Below, piece after piece: positions 17,524 to 24,403 of a stretch of DNA of 36,007 nucleotides. Source of the DNA: a bacterium (GTDB taxonomy: Bacteria > Myxococcota_A > Bradymonadia > UBA7976 > UBA1532); the NCBI GenBank assembly GCA_030426085.1, contig JAUHYW010000091.1, positions 1-36,007 of the forward strand, read 5' to 3'. Positions within the stretch are counted from its first letter, which is position 1. The number at the start of each line of letters is the position of its first letter. The notes below the pieces were generated by a model that worked only from the letters and a program-made list of their open reading frames with translations, did not search any database and was not told the origin of the DNA. A program made the translations under genes and the position numbers.

Positions 17524-19041
17524 GTGACCCGCCCGACGCTGTCGGTCTGCCTCATCGTGCGGGACGAGGCCGACATGCTCGGCCCCTGCCTCGAGAGCGT
17601 CGCCCGGCTCGCCGACCAGCTCGTGGTGGTCGACACCGGCAGCACCGACGACACCGTCGCCATCGCCGAGGCCCACGGGGCCGAGGTGCATCACTTCGCC
17701 TGGGTCGACGACTTCGCCGCCGCCCGCAACGCCTCGCTCGACGCCGCCGCGGGGGACTTCGTGCTGGTGCTCGACGCCGACGAGCGCCTCGCGCCGGGCG
17801 CGGCCGACGCCATCCGGGCGGTGATGGCCGCCGAGCCGGCCGACGCGCCGCCCACCGTCTACCTGCCGCTGATCGACAACCGGGACGCCGCCGGGCAGGC
17901 GCTGGGCGCCGACTTCATGCCCCGCCTGTGGCGCAACCGGCCCGGGCTGCGCTTCACCGGGCGGGTGCACGAGCAGATCGGGCGGGGGGTGGACGGCCTG
18001 CGGCGGGCGTTCGACGACCGCATCCGCATCCGCCACCTGGGCTACGACCCGGCCCTGGCCGCCGCGCGCGGCAAGCGGGCCCGCAACCGGGCGCTGCTCG
18101 AGGCCGAGCGGGCCGAGCGCCCCGACGACCCCACGATCGGGTTCTACATCGCCAAGGAGGATTACGCCGAGGGCCTCGATGAGTCGGCGCTGGCCGGCTT
18201 CCGCCGGGCGATGCGCGGCTCGGCGGTCAACCTCGCCCTGTCGGCGACGCTCTTCGCCGTCGAGTGCCTGCGCAACCTGGAGCGCTTCGCCGAGGCGGTC
18301 GCGCTGGCCGAGGATCGGCTGGCCCGGGCGCCGAGCTACGGCGACCTGTGGTTCGTGGCGGGGCAGGCGGCGCTGGAGGGCGGCGACCCCGACCGGGCGC
18401 TGGCCCTGCTGGAGAACGCCCGCCGCCGCCCCGAGGGGCTGGCGGCCATCGCGTTCCGCGACCCGTCGGTGGCCGAGTGGCGGGCCGATCTGGTCACCGC
18501 CCGGGCCCTGGTCGCCCGGGGCCGGGCAGCAGGCGATGCGGGCGACCTGGGGCGGGCGGCGCAGCTCTTCGACCGCATCCGCCCCCGGCTGCCCGACGAC
18601 GCGCGGCTGGCGGCCGACCTGGACGCCGCCGAGCTGGCCGTCCTGCGCCGCCGGCCGGAGGACGCCTGGGCGCGCCTGGAGCCGACCCTGGGCCCGGCCC
18701 CGGTCGACGGGGCCGACATCCTGCTCGACCTGATCCAGCTCGCCGTCGAGGAGGCCGGCCTCGAGCCGGCCTACGGGCTGCTCGTCCGGGCCTTCTCGCT
18801 CCAACCGGCGCTGCTGCACCGCCTGCCGCTGGTGGGCGCCGCCGCCGAGCTGGCCGAGGCCCTCGGCGACGGGCGCGGCCGGGCGCAGTGGCTGCACATC
18901 TGCGCGCTGCTCGACAGCCCCCACCCCGAGCATTACGCGGCGCTGGCGCTGATCCGGGAGGCCGAGGGCGACGGCGAAGAGGCGGCCCGGCTGCGCGATC
19001 GGGCCCGGGCCCTGGGCCCGTCCGGCGCCGATGAGCGCTGA
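17524..19041 (+). CDS. GT2 glycosyltransferase fused to TPR repeats
   Basis: This 505-residue protein starts at GTG. The N-terminal 230 residues are a GT-A fold family 2 glycosyltransferase: SVCLIVRDEADML, VVVDTGSTDDT (34-44), DDFAAARNASLD, and the nucleotide-sugar/metal motif LDADE (Asp84, Asp86). A RFTGRVHEQI segment is typical of GT2-TPR enzymes. The rest (about 235-505) is alpha-helical with TPR-like repeats. Such fusions are known as protein or cell-wall glycosyltransferases, but the acceptor here is unknown. The enzyme has no membrane segments and would act in the cytoplasm. It follows the PP2C gene by 10 nt, so they are likely co-transcribed. It ends 6 nt before the convergent response regulator gene. 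Confidence 0.9.
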   Translation: MTRPTLSVCLIVRDEADMLGPCLESVARLADQLVVVDTGSTDDTVAIAEAHGAEVHHFAWVDDFAAARNASLDAAAGDFVLVLDADERLAPGAADAIRAVMAAEPADAPPTVYLPLIDNRDAAGQALGADFMPRLWRNRPGLRFTGRVHEQIGRGVDGLRRAFDDRIRIRHLGYDPALAAARGKRARNRALLEAERAERPDDPTIGFYIAKEDYAEGLDESALAGFRRAMRGSAVNLALSATLFAVECLRNLERFAEAVALAEDRLARAPSYGDLWFVAGQAALEGGDPDRALALLENARRRPEGLAAIAFRDPSVAEWRADLVTARALVARGRAAGDAGDLGRAAQLFDRIRPRLPDDARLAADLDAAELAVLRRRPEDAWARLEPTLGPAPVDGADILLDLIQLAVEEAGLEPAYGLLVRAFSLQPALLHRLPLVGAAAELAEALGDGRGRAQWLHICALLDSPHPEHYAALALIREAEGDGEEAARLRDRARALGPSGADER

Positions 19042-19047
19042 GCCGGG

Positions 19048-19713
19048 CTACTCGGCGAGCTTGTAGCCCACCCCGCGCACGGTCTCGATGGTCTCGGCCG
19101 GCAGCCCGGCGGCGACGAGCTTCTTGCGCAGCGTCTTGATGTGCACGTCGACGGTGCGCTCGGTCACCGCCACGTCGGGGCCCCAGGCCCGGTCGAGGAG
19201 CTGCCCCCGGGCGTAGACCCGCCCCGGCGCGCCCACGAAGACCGCCAGCAGGTCGAACTCGGTGCGCGACAGACCCAGCTCGGTGGTGCCGGCCCACGCC
19301 TGCCGCTTGGCGGGGTCGACGCGCAGCCGGGGCACGCCCTCGGCCGGGGTCGGGTTGACCCGCCGCAGGACCGCCCGGACCCGGGCCACCATCTCCCGGG
19401 GGGAGAACGGCTTGTCGACGTAGTCGTCGGCCCCCAGCTCGAGCCCCACGATGTGCTCCACCGGGTCGTCGTGGCTCGAGAGGATGATCACCGGCACCCG
19501 CGGGCCCTCGTCCCGGGCCCGCAGCCAGTCCAGGCCGTTGCCGTCGGGCAGCATCAGATCCAGGATCACCAGCGCCGGGGGGCCGGCGGCCAGCGCCGCG
19601 TCGGCCTCGGCCAGCGTGCGGGCGGTGGTCGTCTCGAAGCCGGCCCGGCCGAGCGCGTAGGCCAGGCTCTCGGTGATCGCCGGCTCGTCGTCCACGAGGA
19701 GGATGGTCTGCAC
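19048..19713 (-). CDS. Orphan PhoB/OmpR-family response regulator
   Basis: The GTG at 19713 gives 221 residues beginning directly with the receiver (QTILLVDDE). Key residues are Asp8/Asp9, phospho-acceptor Asp52 in ILDLMLPDG, and Lys101 in DKPFSP. A winged-helix domain follows, with LSRTEFDLLAVF and recognition helix region TERTVDVHIKTLRKKL. No histidine kinase is adjacent. The upstream gene on the same strand is a methyltransferase. A TTG 12 codons upstream (19749) is an alternative start. I favour GTG because a strong promoter (TTGACG, 17 nt, TATCGT) places the transcript start at about that codon and the TTG lies inside the -35 box. Confidence 0.92.
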   Translation of the reverse strand: MQTILLVDDEPAITESLAYALGRAGFETTTARTLAEADAALAAGPPALVILDLMLPDGNGLDWLRARDEGPRVPVIILSSHDDPVEHIVGLELGADDYVDKPFSPREMVARVRAVLRRVNPTPAEGVPRLRVDPAKRQAWAGTTELGLSRTEFDLLAVFVGAPGRVYARGQLLDRAWGPDVAVTERTVDVHIKTLRKKLVAAGLPAETIETVRGVGYKLAE

Positions 19714-19720
19714 GGCTGCG

Positions 19721-19749
19721 ACGATATGCGGCGCCCCGGGGCGCGTCAA
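19721..19749 (-). promoter_or_regulatory. Sigma-70 promoter of the orphan response regulator (leaderless)
   Basis: On the minus strand, TTGACG (19749-19744) and TATCGT (19726-19721) are spaced by exactly 17 nt. The -10 box ends 7 nt before the GTG at 19713, so the mRNA would start at the start codon. The -35 box contains the TGA stop codon of the upstream methyltransferase gene. Confidence 0.65.
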
Positions 19750-21290
19750 CGCTCCCCGGGCAGCGGCCCGTAGCGCCGGACCCGGGCCGGATCGAGGATG
19801 AGCGCCCGCTTCGCGATCTGGACCAGCTTCTTGTCGATCAGCTCGGCGATCAGCTCCGGATCACGCAGCGGGGCGTCGTCGATCGAGATCGTGTAGCGCC
19901 CGGCCTCGAGGTCTTCGAGCACCACCGCCGCCAGCTCGGCCTTCGAGCGCCCGTCCATCCGGGCGATGAGCGCCCGGTCGAGCGCGTCGAGCCCGATGGC
20001 CCGGTGCATCAGGTTGGTGCACGCCGGGGCCTGGGTCGCCTGGTGTCGGGCGAAGCCGGGGGCCACCGGGTGATCGTCGGGCGGGGCGCCGACCCACGGC
20101 CGGGGCCAGGTGCCGATCCGCAGCGCGTGGCTGGCGAGCAGCTCGAGCAGCGGCCCGCCGATGGTCTCCCGGTCGGCCGGCTCGGGGTCCTTGCCCTCGA
20201 CCAGCGCCGCGTGGTGGCACAGCGTCTCGAACGCCAGCCCCTGGGGGTGCCCGGTCAGCACCTTGAGCGCGGCCTTGACCAGCGGCTCGTGGGTGTCGAT
20301 GACCATGCCCTCGGGGCTCTTGAACTTGTCGGTGGACAAGAGCTCGAGCCGGGAGGCGATCCAGCGCCCGCGCAGCCGCTCGTGGCTCAGGGCCCGGTCG
20401 AGCCGCACCTCGCGCCGGCAGACCAGCGAGCGGCGGAAGAAGCGTACGTGCATGTAGTCGAGGTACTGCTCGGTCTGCACCAGCCCCGAGGCGAGCTGCC
20501 CGATGCGATCGGCCGCGTCGGGGCCCAGCCGGTCGGCGAACATCGAGTGGAACTCCGCATCGGCCACGTACTGCAAGCCGGCCTGCTTCGAGCGGTCGAC
20601 GAAGTCCTCGAACCACAGCGGGGTGTTGACCTCGACGAGGTGCTCGTAGAGCACGTAGGCGTCCGACAGGTCGCCGATGACCGAGACCTCGCCCTTCAGC
20701 CAGCGGGCCGCCGGGTTGCGGTCGCCGGGCAGCAGATCGGCCATCGTCGACAGCAGCGCCCGGGCCTGCTCGATGCGCTTGCGGGGGTCGGTGGCCGTCG
20801 CGTGCCGCCGCAGGATCTGCCGGATCATGCCCCGGACGTGCCACCCGGGGTAGGTGTTGTAGCTGATGTAGGCGATGCCGTGGGGCGCGAGGTGCACCCG
20901 GCAGATGGCCAGGATGCGGTCCTGCACCTCTTCGGGCACCCACGAGAACACCCCGTGGCACAGGATGTAGTCGAACTCACCCCACTCGGGGGTCAGGTCG
21001 AGGATGTCCATCGCCCGGAACTGCACGTTCGCGAGCCCCATCGAGCGGGCGTCGGCATCGGCGGCGGCGACCTGGGCCTTGGAGAGATCGATCCCCACGA
21101 ACGTGCTCTCGGGGAACAGCGCCGCCAGCGGCACCAGGTTGCCGCCCAGCCCGCAGCCCAGCTCGAGCACCCGGCAGCGCTCGATCGGGGACGGCTGCAT
21201 GCCGAACAGGGCCCCGAGCGTGTGCAGGTGGTCGGGGTGGGTCATCGAGAACGGGTTGTTGTCGTAGAGGATGTCTTCGTAGTCGGCCAT
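19746..21290 (-). CDS. SAM-dependent methyltransferase with regulatory domain, PKMT-like
   Basis: This 514-residue protein begins MADYEDILYDNNPFSMTHPDHL, the signature N-terminus of methyltransferases carrying the PF10119 methyltransferase regulatory domain. Motif I is VLELGCGLGGNL (41-52), followed by FVGIDLS and a YILCHGVFSWVP segment. The Rossmann core covers about 35-215. A middle domain (about 220-310, with YVLYEHLVEVNTPLWFEDFVD) and a C-terminal winged-helix-like domain (about 430-510) follow. This architecture is known from rickettsial protein-lysine methyltransferases that modify outer-membrane protein OmpB. An outer-membrane or surface protein is therefore a plausible, inferred substrate. 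The ATG at 21290 has GGGGGG just upstream; the longer in-frame start at 21341 is disfavoured. The orphan response regulator lies directly downstream. Confidence 0.85.
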   Translation of the reverse strand: MADYEDILYDNNPFSMTHPDHLHTLGALFGMQPSPIERCRVLELGCGLGGNLVPLAALFPESTFVGIDLSKAQVAAADADARSMGLANVQFRAMDILDLTPEWGEFDYILCHGVFSWVPEEVQDRILAICRVHLAPHGIAYISYNTYPGWHVRGMIRQILRRHATATDPRKRIEQARALLSTMADLLPGDRNPAARWLKGEVSVIGDLSDAYVLYEHLVEVNTPLWFEDFVDRSKQAGLQYVADAEFHSMFADRLGPDAADRIGQLASGLVQTEQYLDYMHVRFFRRSLVCRREVRLDRALSHERLRGRWIASRLELLSTDKFKSPEGMVIDTHEPLVKAALKVLTGHPQGLAFETLCHHAALVEGKDPEPADRETIGGPLLELLASHALRIGTWPRPWVGAPPDDHPVAPGFARHQATQAPACTNLMHRAIGLDALDRALIARMDGRSKAELAAVVLEDLEAGRYTISIDDAPLRDPELIAELIDKKLVQIAKRALILDPARVRRYGPLPGER

Positions 21291-21406
21291 CGACCCCCCG
21301 TCGGCGTGGCGCGGACCCCCGCGGATCCGGAAAGTCTGCATACACCCGAAACATCGTCGGCGCGACCCCGTAGGACAGGCCGAATCCCATTCGACAGGAG
21401 GCCCCG

Positions 21407-21985
21407 ATGAAGATCTGGATCCCGATCGCCCTGCTCGCGGCGTGCGTCATCGGCTACGCGGTCGTCGCCGGCGGCGCCCCGGCGGGCGAGAAGGCCCCCG
21501 CGGGGGCCGCCGATCCGGCGCCGGCGAAGCCCGCCGCCCACCCCGCGTATCACGCGCACAGCCCCCCGATCGGAGAGAAGCTGATGCTGAGCGAAGACGA
21601 GTGGAAGAAGAAGCTGAGCCCCCACCAGTACCGCATCCTGCGCGAGTCGGGCACCGAGTTCGCCGGCACCGGCAAGCTGCTGCACAACAAGGAGGACGGC
21701 ACCTACCGCTGCGGCGGCTGCGGCGCGCCGCTCTTCGACAGCGAGACCAAGTACACGTCGGGCAGCGGCTGGCCGAGCTTCTACGCCGCCCTCGAGGGGC
21801 GCATCGTCGAGAAGGTCGACACCAGCCACGGCATGGTGCGCACCGAGCTGCTCTGCGCCCGCTGCGGGGGCCACCTCGGCCACAAGTTCAGCGACGGGCC
21901 GAAGCCGACCGGGCAGCGCTACTGCATCAACTCGGCCTCGCTGGAGTTCCAGGGCGAGGACGGGCGGGTCATCTCGGGGGAATGA
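21407..21985 (+). CDS. msrB: Peptide-methionine (R)-S-oxide reductase MsrB, membrane-anchored
   Basis: MsrB reduces methionine-R-sulfoxide in proteins. The catalytic domain occupies about 62-190 of 192 residues. Structural zinc ligands are Cys102, Cys105, Cys150 and Cys153 (CGGC and CARC). The catalytic Cys173 lies in RYCINSASL. The GSGWPSFY and [12 protein letters not shown] motifs are intact. A hydrophobic N-terminus ([19 protein letters not shown]) followed by an Ala/Pro linker shows that this is an exported or membrane-anchored form acting in the periplasm. A strong AGGAGG ribosome binding site (21396-21401) precedes the ATG by 5 nt. It is divergent from the methyltransferase gene and convergent with the NTF2-like gene. 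Reductant supply (thioredoxin-like or DsbD-type) is not encoded here. Confidence 0.95.
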   Translation: MKIWIPIALLAACVIGYAVVAGGAPAGEKAPAGAADPAPAKPAAHPAYHAHSPPIGEKLMLSEDEWKKKLSPHQYRILRESGTEFAGTGKLLHNKEDGTYRCGGCGAPLFDSETKYTSGSGWPSFYAALEGRIVEKVDTSHGMVRTELLCARCGGHLGHKFSDGPKPTGQRYCINSASLEFQGEDGRVISGE

Positions 21986-22002
21986 CCGGCGCCCGGCGGG
22001 CC

Positions 22003-22437
22003 TCAGCCCTTGGGCGTGAAGAGGACCGCGTCCTGCAACAGCCGCCAGCCCGAGGGCGTGCGGACCAGGGTCCACGTCGCCTCGAAGTCGGCCTTGGCGC
22101 CCGCCAGCCGCCCCTCGACCTCCGCCAGATCACCCCGCAGCCGCACCCGCTCGACGGTCAGCGCCCGCTGATCGCCCCCGATCCGCCCCGCCTTCGCCGC
22201 GTCGAGGTACGCCGCGCGGCTCATCATCGTCAGCCCGCCCTTGCCCTTCACCGTGAAGGCCACCCGGAACTCGGGGTGCAGCGCCGCCTCGAGCGCGGGC
22301 AGATCGCGAGCGTCGCCCGCCCGGGCGAACCCGGCGACCACCGCCCGCACCGCGGCCTCGTCGTCCACCGGGGCCGCCGAACCGGCGGGGGCGGCGAGCA
22401 GCACGTTGAGCACACCGAACATCATCACGCCCGTCAT
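22003..22437 (-). CDS. Secreted NTF2-like (SnoaL/DUF4440-type) protein
   Basis: The ATG at 22437, with a near-perfect GAAGGAGGTG site, gives 144 residues. A signal peptide (about 1-22) precedes a single NTF2-like fold domain: DEAAVRAVVAGFARAGDARDLPALEAALHPEF, then a beta-rich half ending GWRLLQDAVLFTP. NTF2-like proteins of this size serve as small-ligand binders, isomerases or immunity-type proteins; no catalytic residue set can be assigned. Two palindromic operators lie at 22456-22499, just upstream, and the MarR gene sits next to it on the same strand. Expression is therefore probably MarR-controlled. The longer frame to 22500 runs through the operators and is rejected as the start. Confidence 0.82.
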   Translation of the reverse strand: MTGVMMFGVLNVLLAAPAGSAAPVDDEAAVRAVVAGFARAGDARDLPALEAALHPEFRVAFTVKGKGGLTMMSRAAYLDAAKAGRIGGDQRALTVERVRLRGDLAEVEGRLAGAKADFEATWTLVRTPSGWRLLQDAVLFTPKG

Positions 22438-22455
22438 GGGCACCTCCTTCTTCGG

Positions 22456-22473
22456 TGGTTGCCGAGGCAACCA
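22456..22473. promoter_or_regulatory. Palindromic operator 1 (candidate MarR site)
   Basis: TGGTTGCCGAGGCAACCA consists of perfect 8-bp arms TGGTTGCC/GGCAACCA around GA. It lies 18 nt upstream of the NTF2-like start codon, between the ribosome binding site and the second copy. Confidence 0.7.
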
Positions 22474-22481
22474 CCTGAGTG

Positions 22482-22499
22482 TGGTTGCCGAGGCAACCA
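22482..22499. promoter_or_regulatory. Palindromic operator 2 (candidate MarR site)
   Basis: This is an exact second copy of TGGTTGCCGAGGCAACCA, 26 bp from operator 1 (about two and a half helical turns). Its right half overlaps a further perfect palindrome, CAACCAATTGGTTG (22494-22507). Confidence 0.7.
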
Positions 22500-22542
22500 A
22501 TTGGTTGCGCCGCCGGGGCGTCCCCCGCCCGGCGGCGCGGGA

Positions 22543-22995
22543 TCAGCCGCTGTCGGCGATCAGGTTGGCTTCGAGCTGGGCCAGCCCCCGCTCGAGGGCG
22601 GCGAGCGCCGCGTCGTCGAGGCCGGCGAAGACCGCGGCCCGGGTCCGGGGCACGATCGCGGCGAAGCGGTCGTGCAGCCGGACGCCGTCGAGGGTGAGGT
22701 GGATGCGCTGCCGGCGCCCGTCGTCGGGGTCGGGGCGGCGGGCGACGAGGCCCTTGCGCTCCAGAGCGCGCACCAGCCGGGTGATGTTGGGGCGGTCGGC
22801 GAAGATGTCGTCGGCCAGCTCGCTGGGGTTGCGCCCGTCCTGCTGGCGCAGCTTGTTGAGCACGAACCACTGCTCGGGGGTCAGGTCGATGCCGTTGCGC
22901 TCGGCGAGCCGCAGGAAGTGGCGCCGCTGGGCGCGGGCCGCCCGCCACAGCCGGTAGACGATGGAGTCGTCGATGCGCACGGGCCGATCGCTCAT
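22543..22995 (-). CDS. MarR-family transcriptional regulator
   Basis: This 150-residue winged-helix regulator of the MarR family usually acts as a dimeric, ligand- or oxidant-responsive repressor. The body shows LTPEQWFVLNKLRQQDGRNPSELADDIFADRPNITR (helix-turn-helix) and the wing RRPDPDDGRRQRIHLT, followed by helical dimerisation segments. There is no Cys in the sequence, so direct thiol-based sensing is unlikely; a small ligand is more probable. Its promoter carries a palindrome-like site similar to the two operators before the downstream NTF2-like gene, indicating autoregulation. The upstream genes (FadL-like porin, cytochrome c peroxidase) are on the same strand, 79 nt away. Confidence 0.93.
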   Translation of the reverse strand: MSDRPVRIDDSIVYRLWRAARAQRRHFLRLAERNGIDLTPEQWFVLNKLRQQDGRNPSELADDIFADRPNITRLVRALERKGLVARRPDPDDGRRQRIHLTLDGVRLHDRFAAIVPRTRAAVFAGLDDAALAALERGLAQLEANLIADSG

Positions 22996-23010
22996 CGGGA
23001 CCTCGCGTTT

Positions 23011-23026
23011 GATTGCGTGGGCAACT
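23011..23026. promoter_or_regulatory. MarR autoregulatory operator
   Basis: GATTGCGTGGGCAACT matches the two operators upstream of the NTF2-like gene at 11 of 16 positions, keeping TTGC and GGCAAC half-sites. It overlaps the -10 box of the marR promoter, as expected for an autorepressor site. Confidence 0.55.
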
Positions 23027-23053
23027 ATATGCGGCGGCCCGCCGCCCGGTCAA
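23024..23053 (-). promoter_or_regulatory. Sigma-70 promoter of the MarR gene
   Basis: On the minus strand, TTGACC (23053-23048) and TATAGT (23029-23024) are spaced by 18 nt. The predicted start lies near 23017, within the operator, with a leader of about 22 nt and a GAGG site before the ATG at 22995. Confidence 0.65.
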
Positions 23054-23074
23054 CCCCGGGTGCCGCGCCGCCGC

Positions 23075-24403
23075 TCAGAACAGCAGCGCCGATCCGATGT
23101 GCAGCGCGGCGGTGTGGTGCACCACGTCCACCTCGAACGTGGTGATGAGGTCGTCCGACAGGTAGTCCAGCCCCAGCCCGCCGGCCTGCCCGACGCCCAC
23201 CGCGTAGCGGGCCCCGATGGTGGTCTCGAAGACCAGCTCACCCCCGCCCTCGAGCGTCAGCGGGTCGCGCAGGCGCACGCCGCCGGTGATCCCGTAGAAG
23301 TCGACCCGGTCGTCGCCCAGGCCGTCGAGCTCGGCGACGTCGCTGTGGTCGGTGAACAGCCCCACGCCGACCGCCAACGTCTCGCTCAGCGGCATCAGCC
23401 CGCCGATCTGCACGTTCCACACCGCGGCGTACCGCTTCTCGGCGGCGGGGTCGTCGAGGGCGGTGCGGTACTCGGCGGCGACCCCCACGAAGCCCCCGCC
23501 GTCGAGCGCCAGCGCGAGCCCGCCGTGCACCGAGGGCGGCGCCATCAGGCCGAAGGGCTCGTCGTCGAAGGTGTCGGGGTCGTAGTCGCTCACCGGGTCC
23601 TCGCCGGTGGCGGCGAACTGCACCAGCGCGGCCCCCTCGGCGGTGCCCTTCACCCGCACGATGGGGGCCCGCACGGTCAGCCCGAGCTGCACCGCGTCGG
23701 TCGGGCTCCACTGCGCGCCCAGCGTCGGCTGGACCCCGAAGCGCGAGATCGACTCGTCGGCCAGGATGAGCAGGCTCGACAGCGGGGCCTCCTCGCCGTC
23801 GATCGAGATCCGGCTCCACAGGCGGGCCGAGAGGCTCTCGCTCTCGTAGATCCCGAACAGCGCCAGCCCCAGCCGCAGCCGGGGCGAGACGGCCCAGCCC
23901 ACCGCCGGACCGACGTGGTACCGCTGGGCGATGGCGGTGAACTCGCTGCGCTGCACGTAGCGCACCGGCGGCTCTTCGATGGGGGTGCTGACCGCGACCC
24001 GGTAGACGTCCTGCCGGGGCACGAACACGCCCAGGCCGATGGTGACGTCGTCGCTGATCCGGCGGCTGAAGACCAGCGAGCTGGGCACGGTGGACAGCTC
24101 GAGGCTGCTGGCGTCGCTGCTCGCCTCGAGGTCCTCGGCGATGCGGCCCTCGATGGCGCCCCGGGCGCTGCGCTCGCGCAGCACGAAGGCGTTGAGGCTG
24201 ACGTCGAGCTTGCCCCGGGCGTTGCCCCCCAGGCCGGCGGGGTTGTACCAGATGGCGCCTCCGCTGCGGATGGTGGCGACGACGACCCCGCCCGAGAGCG
24301 CGGCGCTGTTGTCGAGCGCGGCGTCCTCCCGGTTGGCGGCGAGGGCGGGGGCGGCGAGCGCAGGGACGGCGATCAGCAAGAGCCACTGCCAGCGGCGGTT
24401 CAT
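23075..24403 (-). CDS. OmpP1/FadL-family outer-membrane transport protein
   Basis: This 442-residue protein has a cleaved signal peptide (about 1-23, ending APALAA) and a FadL/TodX-type N-terminus: GGVVVATIRSGGAIWYNPAG, the hatch-domain signature. It continues with many amphipathic beta-strands (VSLNAFVLRE, LVFSRRISDDVTIGLGVFVP) and ends with a terminal aromatic (SALLF), all typical of an outer-membrane barrel. FadL-family channels import hydrophobic compounds such as long-chain fatty acids or aromatics. An AGGAGG site precedes the ATG, which overlaps the stop of the cytochrome c peroxidase gene (ATGA). The two are co-translated. A MarR regulator follows, often seen with genes for hydrophobic-compound uptake or resistance. 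Substrate unknown. Confidence 0.85.
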   Translation of the reverse strand: MNRRWQWLLLIAVPALAAPALAANREDAALDNSAALSGGVVVATIRSGGAIWYNPAGLGGNARGKLDVSLNAFVLRERSARGAIEGRIAEDLEASSDASSLELSTVPSSLVFSRRISDDVTIGLGVFVPRQDVYRVAVSTPIEEPPVRYVQRSEFTAIAQRYHVGPAVGWAVSPRLRLGLALFGIYESESLSARLWSRISIDGEEAPLSSLLILADESISRFGVQPTLGAQWSPTDAVQLGLTVRAPIVRVKGTAEGAALVQFAATGEDPVSDYDPDTFDDEPFGLMAPPSVHGGLALALDGGGFVGVAAEYRTALDDPAAEKRYAAVWNVQIGGLMPLSETLAVGVGLFTDHSDVAELDGLGDDRVDFYGITGGVRLRDPLTLEGGGELVFETTIGARYAVGVGQAGGLGLDYLSDDLITTFEVDVVHHTAALHIGSALLF

